A stretch of DNA of 64,000 nt from Paraburkholderia dilworthii (GCF_000472525.1 NZ_AWZT01000008.1:144560-208559), one strand, 5' to 3'. Positions 33,375-44,009 are shown, counted from the stretch's first letter. The notes: generated from the sequence alone by a model not told the origin. Made by a program: numbers and translations.

Positions 33375-35360
33375 ATGTCCACGAAAAAGCCAAACGCCGC
33401 GTATAGCGAAGCGTCGATCAAGGTGTTGAAGGGTCTCGAGCCGGTCAAGCAACGGCCCGGCATGTACACCCGCACCGAGAATCCGCTGCACATCATTCAG
33501 GAAGTTATCGACAACGCGTCGGACGAGGCCCTCGGCGGCTACGGACGGCAAATCACGGTCACGCTGCACGCGGACCATTCGGTGTCGGTCGAAGACGACG
33601 GCCGCGGCATTCCGTTCGGCCTGCATCCGGAAGAAGGCGTGCCGGTCGTCGAGATCGTGTTCACGCGCCTGCACGCAGGCGGCAAGTTCGATAAAGCCGC
33701 GGGCGGCGCCTATACGTTTTCGGGCGGCCTGCATGGCGTCGGCGTCTCGGTCACGAACGCGCTGTCCACGCGCCTCGACGTCACCGTGTGGCGCGACGGC
33801 AAGGTCGCCGCGCTGAGTTTTGCGCACGGCGACGTGGCGAAGCCGCTCGAAGTGCGCGCCGCCGCGAAGGGCGAGAAGAAGTCAGGCACGCGCGTCACCG
33901 CGTGGGCGGACCCGAGGTACTTCGATTCGCCCAATCTGCCGCTCGGCGAATTGCAACGACTGCTGCGCTCGAAAGCGGTGCTGCTGCCAGGCGTCGAAGT
34001 GACGCTCGTCAACGAGAAAACCGGCGAACAGCAAAGCTGGAAATATGAAGACGGTTTGCGCGGCTATCTGCTCGAAGGCATGAACGGCAGTGACCTGCTG
34101 ATTCCGCTTTTCGAAGGGGAGCGTTACGCCGAAAACTCGCGATCGAGCGAAGAGACATTTGCCGAAGGCGAGGGCGCCGCGTGGGTCGTTGCGTGGAGCG
34201 AGGAAGGTTCGCTCACGCGCGAGTCGTACGTGAATCTGATTCCGACGCCCGCGGGCGGCACGCACGAATCGGGCTTGCGTGACGGCTTGTATCAGGCGGT
34301 GAAGAGCTTTGTCGAGTTGCACAACCTGCAGCCGAAGGGCGTGAAGCTTCTCGCCGAAGATGTGTTCGCGCGCGTGTCGTTCGTGTTATCCGCGAAGGTG
34401 CTCGATCCGCAATTCCAAGGGCAGATCAAGGAGCGTCTGAATAGCCGCGACGCGGTGAAGCTGGTGTCGTCGTTCGCGCGGCCGGCGCTCGAGTTGTGGC
34501 TCAATCAGCATGTCGAGCACGGCAAGAAGCTCGCGGATCTCGTCATCAAGCAGGCGCAGGCGCGCACGCGTGCCGGCCAGAAGGTGGAGAAGCGTAAGAG
34601 CTCCGGCGTAGCCGTGCTGCCGGGCAAGCTGACCGACTGCGAATCGACGGAAATCGGCCGCAACGAGTTGTTTCTTGTCGAGGGCGATTCGGCCGGCGGT
34701 TCCGCGAAAATGGGCCGCGACAAGGAATATCAGGCGATCCTGCCGCTGCGCGGAAAGGTGCTGAACACGTGGGAAACCGAGCGCGATCGTCTCTTTGCCA
34801 ATAACGAAGTGCATGACATTTCGGTAGCGATCGGCGTCGATCCGCATAGTCCGGACGACAAGGTCGATCTGTCGAATCTGCGCTACGGCAAGATCTGTAT
34901 TTTGTCGGACGCGGACGTGGATGGTTCGCATATCCAGGTGTTGCTGCTCACGCTGTTCTTCAAGCATTTCCCTCAGTTGATCGAACGCGGGCATGTGTGC
35001 GTCGCGCGTCCGCCGCTTTTTCGCGTCGACGCGCCGGCGCGCGGCAAGAAGCCGGCGCAAAAACTGTATGCGCTCGACGAAGGCGAGCTCGAAGCTATTC
35101 TCGACAAGCTACGCAAAGACGGTGTGCGCGATACGCAATGGTCGATCAGCCGCTTCAAAGGCCTCGGCGAAATGAGCGCCGAGCAACTGTGGGATACGAC
35201 GATGAACCCGGACACGCGGCGACTCACGCCGGTCGCGCTCGGCGAGCTCGACTACGACGCCACGGTCGCGCGCATGACCATGCTGATGGGCAAGGGCGAA
35301 GCGGCATCGCGGCGCAGCTGGCTGGAAGAAAAGGGCAATGAAGTGGAAGCGGATATCTGA
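33375..35360 (+). CDS. parE: DNA topoisomerase IV subunit B
   Basis: The ATPase subunit of topoisomerase IV, which unlinks replicated chromosomes. The 661-residue protein shows the GHKL ATPase motifs EVIDNASDEAL, VEDDGRGIPFG and SGGLHGVGVSVTNALS. The TOPRIM region has EGDSAGGSAKMGRD, LPLRGKVLNTW and DADVDGSHIQVL. Its length (E. coli ParE is 630) and the neighbouring parC make it ParE rather than GyrB, which is near 800 residues. parC follows after 78 bases. Confidence 0.96.
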   Translation: MSTKKPNAAYSEASIKVLKGLEPVKQRPGMYTRTENPLHIIQEVIDNASDEALGGYGRQITVTLHADHSVSVEDDGRGIPFGLHPEEGVPVVEIVFTRLHAGGKFDKAAGGAYTFSGGLHGVGVSVTNALSTRLDVTVWRDGKVAALSFAHGDVAKPLEVRAAAKGEKKSGTRVTAWADPRYFDSPNLPLGELQRLLRSKAVLLPGVEVTLVNEKTGEQQSWKYEDGLRGYLLEGMNGSDLLIPLFEGERYAENSRSSEETFAEGEGAAWVVAWSEEGSLTRESYVNLIPTPAGGTHESGLRDGLYQAVKSFVELHNLQPKGVKLLAEDVFARVSFVLSAKVLDPQFQGQIKERLNSRDAVKLVSSFARPALELWLNQHVEHGKKLADLVIKQAQARTRAGQKVEKRKSSGVAVLPGKLTDCESTEIGRNELFLVEGDSAGGSAKMGRDKEYQAILPLRGKVLNTWETERDRLFANNEVHDISVAIGVDPHSPDDKVDLSNLRYGKICILSDADVDGSHIQVLLLTLFFKHFPQLIERGHVCVARPPLFRVDAPARGKKPAQKLYALDEGELEAILDKLRKDGVRDTQWSISRFKGLGEMSAEQLWDTTMNPDTRRLTPVALGELDYDATVARMTMLMGKGEAASRRSWLEEKGNEVEADI

Positions 35361-35438
35361 GCGGTTTTCAGCGCTCGCGCTTTCGCATGAAAGCAGGAAC
35401 GCCACGAAACTTCACGCCAAACACGATACGGAATCTAG

Positions 35439-37763
35439 ATGGACGACGATAACACCCTCGACCTTTTCACCGAGCCGCCGCCACCGGAAGGCGATTTTTT
35501 GACGCTCGGCAATTACGCGGAACGTGCGTACCTCGACTACGCGGTAAGCGTGGTCAAGGGCCGCGCGCTGCCGGATGTGTGCGACGGTCAGAAGCCGGTG
35601 CAACGCCGCATCCTGTTCGCGATGAACGACATGGGTCTGTCCGACAACGCGAAGCCGGTCAAGTCGGCGCGCGTGGTCGGCGACGTGCTGGGTAAGTATC
35701 ACCCGCACGGCGACCAGTCGGCATACGACGCGCTGGTGCGTCTCGCGCAAGACTTCTCGATGCGCTATCCGCTGATCGACGGCCAGGGCAACTTCGGCTC
35801 TCGCGACGGCGACGGCGCGGCGGCGATGCGATACACCGAGGCGCGGCTGACGCCGATTGCCAAGCTGCTGCTTGATGAAATCGACCAGGGCACGGTCGAC
35901 TTCATGAAGAACTACGACGGCGAGTTCGACGAGCCGCGACTTTTGCCCGCGCGTCTTCCGTTCGTCCTGCTGAACGGCGCCTCAGGCATCGCCGTCGGTC
36001 TCGCCACCGAAATCCCGTCGCACAATTTGCGCGAAGTCGCGGCTGCCACCGTCGCGATGATCCGCAATCCGAAAATCTCGCACGCGGAGTTGATGCAGCA
36101 CATTCCCGGTCCCGACTTTCCTGGCGGCGGCCAGATCATTTCGAGCGAAACGGAAATCTCGGCGGCCTACGAAACCGGCCGCGGCAGCTTGAAAGTGCGC
36201 GCGCGCTGGAAGATCGAAGACCTCGCGCGCGGTCAGTGGCAACTGGTCATCACCGAATTGCCGCCGAACACGGCCGCGCAGAAGGTGCTCGAGGAAATCG
36301 AGGAGCAGACCAACCCGAAGATCAAGCTCGGCAAGAAAGCGCTCACGCCCGAACAGTTGCAGGGCAAGCAGACCATGCTCGCCTTGCTCGACGCGGTGCG
36401 CGACGAGTCGGGCAAGGACGCGCCCGTGCGCCTCGTGTTCGAGCCGAAGTCGAGCCGCATCGATCAGACGGAGTTCGTCACCACGCTGCTCGCGCATACG
36501 AGTCTCGAATCGAATGCGTCGCTGAATCTGGTGATGGTCGGCGGCGACGGCCGGCCGCGTCAGAAGGGCTTGAGCGAAATCCTGCACGAGTGGATCGCGT
36601 TCCGCTTCGCGACGGTCACGCGCCGCACGCGTCATCGTTTGACGAAGGTGGACGACCGGATTCATATCCTCGAAGGCCGGATGATCGTCTTTTTGAATAT
36701 CGACGAAGTGATCCGCATCATTCGCGAGTCCGACGAACCGAAGGTCGCGTTGATGGCCGCGTTCGGCTTGTCCGATCGTCAGGCCGAGGACATTCTTGAA
36801 ATTCGACTCCGTCAGTTGGCGCGGCTTGAAAAGATCAAGATCGAGAGGGAGCTCGCCGAACTGCGCGACGAGAAGGCGAAGCTCGAGGAACTGCTCGGCA
36901 GCGAATCAGCAATGAAGCGCCTGCTCATCAAGGAAATCGAAGGCGATGCGAAGCAATACGGCGACGAGCGCCGCACGCTGATCCAGCAAGAAAAGCGCGC
37001 GACGTACGAAGCACGCGTGGTCGACGAACCGGTTACGGTCGTGGTATCGCAGAAGGGCTGGGTGCGCGCGCTGAAGGGGCACGGCCTCGACACCGCGGGC
37101 TTCACGTTCAAGGCGGGCGACGGGCTCTACGCCGCGTTCCAGTGCCGCACGCCGGATACGCTCGTCGCGTGGGGCAGCAATGGCCGCGTCTATTCGGTTG
37201 CGGTGGCGTTGCTGCCGGGCGGCCGTGGCGACGGTGTGCCGGTTACGTCGCTGATCGAACTGGAATCGGGCAGCCATCTGATGCATTACTATGCGGCTTC
37301 CGCGGACCAGGCCTTGTTGCTCGCGTCGAGCAACGGCTTTGGCTTTATCGCGAAGGTCGGCGACATGGTGAGCCGCGTGAAGGCGGGCAAGTCGTTCATG
37401 ACGATCGATGCCGGTGCCGCGCCGCTCGTGCCCATGCCGATGCTGCCGGACGCGACGCAAGTGGCGTGTCTCTCATCGAGCGGGCGCCTGCTGGTATTCG
37501 GTATCGACGAAATGAAGACGCTCTCGGGCGGCGGACGCGGCGTCACGCTAATGGGGCTCGACGACAAGGAAACGTTGATGCAGGCGCTGGCCATCAACGC
37601 GGCGGGCGTCATGCTGATCGGCACGCGTCGCGGCGGACGTCTGGACGAAGAAAAGCTGAGCGGCGCCGCTTTGACGCCGCATGTCGGCAAGCGGGCGCGC
37701 AAGGGGCGCGCGCCTGAAAGCAAGCTCAAGCTCGAACGCATGCGTCCAGTGCTGGCGGCTTGA
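35439..37763 (+). CDS. parC: DNA topoisomerase IV subunit A
   Basis: The DNA-cleaving subunit of topoisomerase IV, 774 residues. The winged-helix domain holds the quinolone-determining region ([20 protein letters not shown]) and the catalytic tyrosine in [14 protein letters not shown]. The C-terminal beta-pinwheel is shorter than GyrA's and lacks its QRRGGKG box, as expected for ParC. The residues corresponding to Ser80 and Glu84 of E. coli ParC are Gln (in HGDQSAYDA) and Asp rather than Ser and Glu. It ends before a perfect inverted repeat at 37783. Confidence 0.96.
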   Translation: MDDDNTLDLFTEPPPPEGDFLTLGNYAERAYLDYAVSVVKGRALPDVCDGQKPVQRRILFAMNDMGLSDNAKPVKSARVVGDVLGKYHPHGDQSAYDALVRLAQDFSMRYPLIDGQGNFGSRDGDGAAAMRYTEARLTPIAKLLLDEIDQGTVDFMKNYDGEFDEPRLLPARLPFVLLNGASGIAVGLATEIPSHNLREVAAATVAMIRNPKISHAELMQHIPGPDFPGGGQIISSETEISAAYETGRGSLKVRARWKIEDLARGQWQLVITELPPNTAAQKVLEEIEEQTNPKIKLGKKALTPEQLQGKQTMLALLDAVRDESGKDAPVRLVFEPKSSRIDQTEFVTTLLAHTSLESNASLNLVMVGGDGRPRQKGLSEILHEWIAFRFATVTRRTRHRLTKVDDRIHILEGRMIVFLNIDEVIRIIRESDEPKVALMAAFGLSDRQAEDILEIRLRQLARLEKIKIERELAELRDEKAKLEELLGSESAMKRLLIKEIEGDAKQYGDERRTLIQQEKRATYEARVVDEPVTVVVSQKGWVRALKGHGLDTAGFTFKAGDGLYAAFQCRTPDTLVAWGSNGRVYSVAVALLPGGRGDGVPVTSLIELESGSHLMHYYAASADQALLLASSNGFGFIAKVGDMVSRVKAGKSFMTIDAGAAPLVPMPMLPDATQVACLSSSGRLLVFGIDEMKTLSGGGRGVTLMGLDDKETLMQALAINAAGVMLIGTRRGGRLDEEKLSGAALTPHVGKRARKGRAPESKLKLERMRPVLAA

Positions 37764-38094
37764 CAAAGATTGACCCTTGAAGACGGCCGGCGTCTGCTAG
37801 CATGCGAGACGCCGGCCGTGCGCAGTAATCAGGCAATACCCACGCAATAGCCACGCAATAACCGGCTAGTAGCAGAAGGGCACTTTGCAAGAAATCCGGG
37901 GGCGGCGTTGCGATATCGAATGTCTGGTACTTCGTCGAGATACCAGGCGCGCTGCGATAACAACAAGAAAAAAACGACGACAAAGCCTTGGGCGTTCTGG
38001 AACTGCACGCATGGCGTGCGGTCGAACGCGCTCAATAGCCGCTGCTCATATCATTCGGCATAAGCGGTGTGGCGTCGTCTGAGAGGAATACAAC
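37764..38094. other. Intergenic region after parC
   Basis: About 330 bases without a gene. It contains the parC hairpin and short CACGCAATA repeats near 37838-37860, then the promoter side of the CopD-like gene. Confidence 0.4.
37783..37819 (+). terminator. Hairpin after parC
   Basis: ACGGCCGGCGTCT and AGACGCCGGCCGT form a perfect 13-bp stem with an 11-base loop, 20 bases after the parC stop. There is no T run, so termination strength is uncertain. Confidence 0.65.
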
Positions 38095-38553
38095 ATGAAC
38101 AAGGCTATCGAACTCGCGCTTTTTCTACATCTGCTCGCCGTCGCCGTGTGGGTAGGCGGGATGGTCTTCGCGCATTTCTGCTTGCGCCCGGCAATTGCCG
38201 ATCTTTCGCCACAATTGCGTTTGCCGTTGTGGGAGTCGGTGTTTAGCCGCTTCTTCAATTGGGTTGCCGCTTCGGTGCTGGTCATTCTGCTGACAGGCGG
38301 CTTCATGTTGATGCAATTCGGCGGCGGTCACGCCACATGGCCGTTGCATGCAATGGCCGGGCTCGGCATCGTCATGATGCTGATCTTCGGGCATATCCGC
38401 TTCGCCGTATTCCCGCGCATTCGCCGCGCGGTGCAGGCGCAGAAGTGGCCTGACGGCGCGCAGGCTGTCGGCACGATCCGGCGTCTGGTGTTGATCAATA
38501 TCGTGCTCGGCGTGGTGACCGTCGGCTTCGCGGTGCTTTCGCGCGGCTTCTGA
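38095..38553 (+). CDS. Small CopD-like four-helix membrane protein
   Basis: A 152-residue inner-membrane protein with four hydrophobic helices: LALFLHLLAVAVWVGGMVFA, ASVLVILLTGGFMLM, LHAMAGLGIVMMLIFGHIRF and LVLINIVLGVVTVGFAVL. The first helix with HLLAVAVWVGG matches the CopD/YphA-type family, whose conserved histidines could bind heme or copper; specific copper transport is not shown. No copper genes adjoin it. Confidence 0.78.
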   Translation: MNKAIELALFLHLLAVAVWVGGMVFAHFCLRPAIADLSPQLRLPLWESVFSRFFNWVAASVLVILLTGGFMLMQFGGGHATWPLHAMAGLGIVMMLIFGHIRFAVFPRIRRAVQAQKWPDGAQAVGTIRRLVLINIVLGVVTVGFAVLSRGF

Positions 38554-38605
38554 CATAACGCTCGTGGACCCGGTGAACGGTCGCCGGAGAATCACCGGGC
38601 GGCTG

Positions 38606-39814
38606 CTAAAGCAATGCGCCGTATGCGAGCCGTAGTGCGCATGCCAACGCGACGGTGCCGTACACCACGTAGACCGGCACCTTCAGCTTTGCGAAACACA
38701 TCGCCGAGAACAGCGCGGTAATCAGATAGACGGGTTGCAGCGGCACGCGTCCGGCGATACGCAGTACGGCCACCGCCAGGAACGCGGTGGTGACCGCGCG
38801 CAGAATCCGCATGCCATGCTCGAATTGCGGATTCATCTTCAATCGATGCAGATGCCGCTGCGCGAGTACGACGAGGCATCCGGACGGCACGAACAACGCA
38901 AGCGTGGCAATGAGCGCGCCGGCCCACCCGTCGACGAGATAGCCGAAGAACGGCACCACATTCAGAAGCGGCCCCGGCGATAACGGCGACAGCGAAAACG
39001 CCAACGTGAAGTCGTTGTCTGATATGCCAATCGCCGGTGTGACGAACAGCGTCTTGAGCACCGGCAGCGCGGAGAAGCCGCCGCCGAACAGCGTCATGCC
39101 CGCGCCCGCGAGCCGCGGCCATAGCAGCGCGAGATCGTAGCGATGCGGCAGCGGCAATGCGAACAGCAGCACGAACACGCACAGCATGGCGAGTATCTGC
39201 CAGTCGCCGCGCGCAAACGACACGACAAAGCGCGTGTCGCGCACGGGGCTAACCGCCCATCCCGCGCCGAAGGCCGCGCTTAGCATCAGCACGTAGGCCG
39301 CGGGGCTATGCGCATAGAAAAGCGCAATACAGCCAACCACCGCCGCGGTCCATTCGAGCTTGCCGCGCACGAGGGCGCGCGTCTGCTTGTACCAGGTGAT
39401 GCCGATCAGCGTGGCGAGCACGACGCTGAAGTGATTGAGCAAAGTCTGCGACGCGGCGGCGCGCACGAGCGGCGTGCGATAGAAGATCGCGAAGAGCGTC
39501 ATCAGCATGAAGAAGGGCAGCACGCTGGCAATGCCCGCCACCCACGCGCCGGCGCGTCCGCGCAACGCATGTCCGAGCTGCACGGCGACATTGCAGCCGA
39601 CCGGCCCTGGCACCATCCACGCAAGCGCGATCAGATCCGAGAACGCGACCCGCGAGAGCCGTCCTTTACGCTCGACGTAGTGGTTCTCGAGTTGCGCCAT
39701 CAGCGCGAGGCCACCCCATGACAACGCCGACAGGCCGAGCACGACCCGAAACAGCGTCCATAGCGGTTCCCGTTCCCCTCGTCTTGCTGCATCGTGGCTT
39801 GTTATCGTGTGCAT
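38606..39814 (-). CDS. ChrA-type chromate transporter family protein
   Basis: A 402-residue membrane protein made of two homologous halves of about 190 residues, the layout of long-chain CHR transporters. Half one has SALSWGGLALMAQLEN and the conserved MVPGPVGCNVAVQLG; half two has MTLFGGGFSALPVLK and LSPLSPGPLLNVVPFFGY. ChrA proteins export chromate by proton or sulfate exchange, but many relatives have other roles. Several canonical ChrA residues differ here, so chromate is not certain. The start at 39814 is preceded by a longer frame with no family match. Confidence 0.8.
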   Translation of the reverse strand: MHTITSHDAARRGEREPLWTLFRVVLGLSALSWGGLALMAQLENHYVERKGRLSRVAFSDLIALAWMVPGPVGCNVAVQLGHALRGRAGAWVAGIASVLPFFMLMTLFAIFYRTPLVRAAASQTLLNHFSVVLATLIGITWYKQTRALVRGKLEWTAAVVGCIALFYAHSPAAYVLMLSAAFGAGWAVSPVRDTRFVVSFARGDWQILAMLCVFVLLFALPLPHRYDLALLWPRLAGAGMTLFGGGFSALPVLKTLFVTPAIGISDNDFTLAFSLSPLSPGPLLNVVPFFGYLVDGWAGALIATLALFVPSGCLVVLAQRHLHRLKMNPQFEHGMRILRAVTTAFLAVAVLRIAGRVPLQPVYLITALFSAMCFAKLKVPVYVVYGTVALACALRLAYGALL

Positions 39815-40015
39815 GGCGCCACGAGCGCCCGCTGAGCAGGCGCCCGTCCTGTGGATCATCTTGATGTTGCACGCGGCCGGCCGGTCCGGCGGCATCGCGC
39901 GGTAATGCAATACAGCGAGAATGTAGCCGGTTGCGTGCGGCTGCGATATCGGCGGGCTCGCTCAATTGCAGCGTTAAGCCGAAGCCCCGCAGCCGGCACA
40001 TCGGGCGTCATGTCC

Positions 40016-42367
40016 TCAGCTGTTCGTGCTCGCGCTGGCACTCGTGTTCGCCTCCTGGATGGGGCGCCGGCCAGCCATGCCGCAGACGCCGAAACGTTCG
40101 AGCAGCGCCGGAATCGCGTCGACCGGAACAGGGCGCGAAAAGAGGAAACCCTGCGCCTCGATATTGCCGAGCGCTGCGAGCCATGCAATCTGCTCCTCGG
40201 TTTCCGTTCCCTCGACCACCACCGTCAGCCCAAGCGAGCGAGCCAGATTGACGATCGCGGTGACCATCACGCAAACGCTGCGGTCGCCCGGAATAGCCTG
40301 GACGAACGAACGGTCAACCTTCAGCGTATCCACGGAAAAACGGTTGAGATACGACAGCGACGAATAGCCGGTGCCGAAGTCGTCGAGTGCAATTCGCACG
40401 CCGAGGCGCTTGAGCGCAAAGATTTTCTCGGAGACGAGGTCCGGGTATTCCATCATCGCCGTTTCGGTGATTTCGAGTTCCAGACGGCGCGCGGAAATAC
40501 CGCTTTCCTCGATCGCGTGCGACACGGTTCCATACAGATCGCCGCGCCAGAATTGCACGGCTGAAATATTCACCGCGAGCGACAGCGTGTCGTAGCCTTG
40601 CTGTTGCCAGATCGCCAGTTGCCGGCACGCGGTCTCGATCACGAAGTCGCCGATCGGCACGATCAGGCCCGTCGACTCCGCGACCGGGATGAATTCGTTG
40701 GCCGGAATCAGACCGTGCTGCGGATGATTCCAGCGCACCAGCGCCTCGAAACCGGTGATGCAGCGGCGCGTGAGATCGATCTTCGGCTGGTAGGCGAGAA
40801 AGAGTTGCCCCTCGGCGAGCGCGACGCGCAACTGCTGCTCCCACTTCATCAGATGGTCGGCGCGATGCGACAGTTGCGGCGAATAGAACTGGTAGCAGTT
40901 CTTGCCTGCATCTTTCGCGCTGTACATTGCGAGGTCCGCTTTTTTCAGCAGATCGATCTCGCTCTCGTTGGCCACCGAATGGAGCGCGATGCCGATGCTC
41001 GCATGCAGCACGAACGAACTGCCGCGCACTTCGAACGGTTTCGCGAAGGCTTCCGCCGCCGCTTCGGCGAGCGCCACGGCGCGCTTCTCGACGTCTTCGC
41101 CCTTGATCACCACGACGAACTCGTCGCCGCCGATGCGGCTCAACGTGCCGTCGTCCGCGACCGCGGTGGCGAGCCGCGAGGCCGTCATTTGCAGCACGAT
41201 GTCGCCGGCATTGTGACCGAGCGTGTCGTTGACTGTCTTGAAGTTGTCGAGGTCGATAAACAGAATCGCCAGGCGGCCGAGGTTGGCCGGCTGCGCCACT
41301 TCTTGCCGCAGCGTGCGCAGCGTTGCATAGCGATTGCGCAAGCCGGTGAGCAGATCGTATTCCACCAGATGCGTCATTTCGCGCTCGCGGCCGAGCAGCT
41401 TGCCGATCAACCCGGTTGCCACCGCGAAGAAACTCAGCATCGCGAGCGAGATGAATCCCGCCATCAGCAGATAGACGTTGCGCGTATGGTTGTAGTCGGC
41501 GAATTCCTCGGCTTGCGACAGACCGACCAGCACGCCGAGCGGATAACCGTCGATATGCCGGTACGACACGATGCGCGTGACGTTGTCGATCGAATCGACG
41601 TAGGTGCCCGAAACGTGTTCCGAGGTCGGATAGGAACCGCTTGCCGAGAACGCGCCGTTCGCGTTCACCGTACTGCCGGTGCGCCGAGCGAGAACCGCGC
41701 CGTTGTCGGAGATGACTGCGATCACGCCTTCGCGGCCGATCGCGGCGTTGTTGTAGAAGTCGCTCGTGAAATACGCGGGGTCTTCGGACACCACCACGAC
41801 GCCTGCGAACGAGCCGTCAGGATGATTCAGGCGCCGCGTCATCTGCAATGTCCAGTGACCGGACACGCGGCCGAGCACAGGCTTGCTGATATACAACTGG
41901 TCGTCGTTTTCGTGTTCGTGGACCTTGAAATGTTCGCGGTCCGACAGATCGATGCGCTTGGGATTGAGCTCGGCGGTGTTGGCGATCAACTGTCCATGTT
42001 CATCGATCAACGACACCTGCACGAGCGTCTCGCTTTGCACGACGCCTTTTTCGACCGTGCTGCCAAGATCGAAGCGTCCGGGTGTTTTCTCGAACTCGTA
42101 TTTGACAAACCGGGTGATCTGATCGACCTGGTGGATCGCTTTGATCGTGTGTTGCTCAAGCGCCGCGGAGAGAATCGCGGCAGATGCCATTGCTTCGCGA
42201 TAGGTGGCTTCTTTCTCGACAGAAAGACGCGCGAAGATCACGGTCCAAAGGAGAATCAGCACCAGTACGCCGAGCGCCGGAATCGCGAGCAAAGCACGCC
42301 GCCGCGACGCGGCAGGATCGCGGCGACTTCTGGCTTCGCGCTGATCGGAAAAGCGGGTTTTGCTCAT
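40016..42367 (-). CDS. Membrane GGDEF-EAL cyclic di-GMP protein with sensor domain
   Basis: A 783-residue protein with an N-terminal membrane helix (ALLAIPALGVLVLILLW), a periplasmic Cache/PDC-like sensor (about 45-300), a second helix (VYLLMAGFISLAMLSFFAVATGL), then GGDEF and EAL domains. The GGDEF motif is intact (RIGGDEFVVVIKG), but there is no RxxD I-site before it. The EAL domain has GFEALVRWNHP, the ETAMM glutamate and loop-6 LDDFGTGYSSLSYL with both aspartates, so phosphodiesterase activity is likely. The start is uncertain: 42367 has a weak ribosome-binding site and a GTG at 42508 is in frame. Confidence 0.88.
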   Translation of the reverse strand: MSKTRFSDQREARSRRDPAASRRRALLAIPALGVLVLILLWTVIFARLSVEKEATYREAMASAAILSAALEQHTIKAIHQVDQITRFVKYEFEKTPGRFDLGSTVEKGVVQSETLVQVSLIDEHGQLIANTAELNPKRIDLSDREHFKVHEHENDDQLYISKPVLGRVSGHWTLQMTRRLNHPDGSFAGVVVVSEDPAYFTSDFYNNAAIGREGVIAVISDNGAVLARRTGSTVNANGAFSASGSYPTSEHVSGTYVDSIDNVTRIVSYRHIDGYPLGVLVGLSQAEEFADYNHTRNVYLLMAGFISLAMLSFFAVATGLIGKLLGREREMTHLVEYDLLTGLRNRYATLRTLRQEVAQPANLGRLAILFIDLDNFKTVNDTLGHNAGDIVLQMTASRLATAVADDGTLSRIGGDEFVVVIKGEDVEKRAVALAEAAAEAFAKPFEVRGSSFVLHASIGIALHSVANESEIDLLKKADLAMYSAKDAGKNCYQFYSPQLSHRADHLMKWEQQLRVALAEGQLFLAYQPKIDLTRRCITGFEALVRWNHPQHGLIPANEFIPVAESTGLIVPIGDFVIETACRQLAIWQQQGYDTLSLAVNISAVQFWRGDLYGTVSHAIEESGISARRLELEITETAMMEYPDLVSEKIFALKRLGVRIALDDFGTGYSSLSYLNRFSVDTLKVDRSFVQAIPGDRSVCVMVTAIVNLARSLGLTVVVEGTETEEQIAWLAALGNIEAQGFLFSRPVPVDAIPALLERFGVCGMAGRRPIQEANTSASASTNS

Positions 42368-43014
42368 CAGGCGGCCCGTACCCAGCTGCCGGCCGGTTGC
42401 GAACGCGCGAGCGTCGACTGCGCTGTTTTCATGGGTGGCTGCATGGTGATCAAGTTGCCGGAACTGCTGCGCAAGAAGGGGCGTGGCCTGGCGCCTGATC
42501 GTTCGCACTTTGTCGGGTACGTTTCGATATTACTTAATGCCACTGGATTAAGGAAGGGTCCGGGCATCGGGTATACGCTCGCGCGGTCCGTGGCCGTATC
42601 GGCCCGGTTTTGCAGCCCGTTTTGCGGCCGGCTTTGCGACCGCCTCCGCTTCTTGTTTCGTGGTCCGCGTGATGGTTTGCGCGGTGGTTCGCTTCGTGGT
42701 CCGCTTTCTGGTCCGTCAGGCGGTAAGTCGCGGCATGCGCGCGACCGTACGCTAGTAGTCGTTATATTCGGATGTTCCATCGGGATTCGGCGTTCCGGCA
42801 TGGCGGCGCTCAGGTGCGTGGTCTTTTCAGGCAGTTTTGTTATGCGAATTGCATTGTCTCGGCACAGCAAGCGGCTTTTTGTGGTCAAACGTGGCTGAAC
42901 GTGGCAAACGTGGCTGAACTATGCAGGTCGCGCCCGGCTTGCACAGGACCGGCTTGCAGCAAGCTTGCTATGGTTCCAGCAGACGCTGCCGGATGTAAGC
43001 AAACGACGCGCCGC
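42368..43014. other. Intergenic region with degenerate repeats
   Basis: About 650 bases between two minus-strand genes. No gene is supported; longer open frames here have poor composition. It holds the GTTTGCG/GTGGTCCGC repeat run at 42590-42730 and short CAAACGTGGCTGAA repeats near 42885-42920. Confidence 0.45.
42590..42730. repeat. Degenerate 10-12 bp repeats
   Basis: Units such as GGTTTTGCAGCC, CGTTTTGCGGCC, GCTTTGCGACC, then GTGGTCCGC and GTGGTTCGC, recur with drift upstream of the GGDEF-EAL gene. Same general type as the arrays at 6770 and 16220. Confidence 0.55.
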
Positions 43015-43917
43015 TCACGGCATGCGGAACGTACCGTCGACAACCGTCACTGACGAGCCGCCGATCCACGTCTTGCCGTTCGCGTCGTCGTAGCGCACGG
43101 TCACCTGGCCGGCGCGGCCTAACGCAGTGCCCTGGCGCGCGGTGTAATGGATGCCGGGCCGCAGATTTTGCGCGCTCAACAGACCCGCGAGCGCTGCATT
43201 GGCACTGCCGGTGACAGGGTCTTCGCCGACGCTGAAGCCGCCGCCCATCATCAGGCAGCGCACTTCGAACGTGGCGGGGCCGCCGGCATCGTGCGGACCA
43301 TACACGGCAACACCGTGCGTGCCGACCGAATGCACGATTTCTGCGAGCGCTGCGGCGTCGGGTGCAAGCGACAGACACTCCCGCGCCGACTTCACGCGCA
43401 CGACGAGCCAAGGCGCGCCGTTGTCGACGGCGCACGGCGCGGCGCCGAAGTCTATTACGTCGCTACGCAAGGCCGTAGAAAGCGCAGCGTATTGTCGCTC
43501 CGGCAGCGGCGCGATCCGCGCGGGCGGCGCGGCGAAGGCCCACGCGCCGTGCGCGTCCGCCGCGTTTTCATCGATGGACTGCAATTCGACGAGTCCCACG
43601 CCGCATTGCTGGATGAGCTTGCCCGGCCGCTTCGGCTGATAGCCGTTTTCGAGCAGCGCATGCGCGGTGCCGAGCGTCGGATGACCCGCGAACGGCAATT
43701 CGCCGTGAGTCGTGAAAATGCGCACGCGATAGTCGGCCGCAGGATTGGTCGGCTTCAGGAGGAACGTTGTTTCGGACAGATTGGTCCAGTGCGCGATCGC
43801 CTGCATCTGATCGGCGCTGAGTACGTCGGCGTCGAATATGACGGCGAGCGGATTGCCTTTAAACGGCACCGACGTGAACACGTCGACCTGTTTGAAACGT
43901 ACTGTGGTGGCGGGCAT
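43015..43917 (-). CDS. PhzF family isomerase-like protein
   Basis: A 300-residue member of the PhzF fold (two diaminopimelate-epimerase-like domains). The N-terminus (FKQVDVFTSVPFKGNPLAVIFDAD), the region with the catalytic glutamate (TNLSETTFLLKP) and GHPTLGTAHALLE are family hallmarks. FSVGEDPVTGSANAALAGLL is the conserved second-domain motif. No phenazine genes are nearby, so it is a generic PhzF-like enzyme with unknown substrate. A terminator at 44010-44046 separates it from the ridA-like gene. Confidence 0.9.
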   Translation of the reverse strand: MPATTVRFKQVDVFTSVPFKGNPLAVIFDADVLSADQMQAIAHWTNLSETTFLLKPTNPAADYRVRIFTTHGELPFAGHPTLGTAHALLENGYQPKRPGKLIQQCGVGLVELQSIDENAADAHGAWAFAAPPARIAPLPERQYAALSTALRSDVIDFGAAPCAVDNGAPWLVVRVKSARECLSLAPDAAALAEIVHSVGTHGVAVYGPHDAGGPATFEVRCLMMGGGFSVGEDPVTGSANAALAGLLSAQNLRPGIHYTARQGTALGRAGQVTVRYDDANGKTWIGGSSVTVVDGTFRMP

Positions 43918-44009
43918 CGGGCGAGGTCCGGCGATTCCTGCGGTTAATAGGTTCTAGGTTCGCGGATTCTATCTGCTGCCGAGGGAACGATCCACCTCGC
44001 CACAAATGC

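Noticed and set aside
42367..42888. Minus-strand 173-residue frame upstream of the GGDEF-EAL gene
   Set aside because: Composition (Arg/Pro/Ser-rich) and overlap with the degenerate repeats indicate a non-coding frame.
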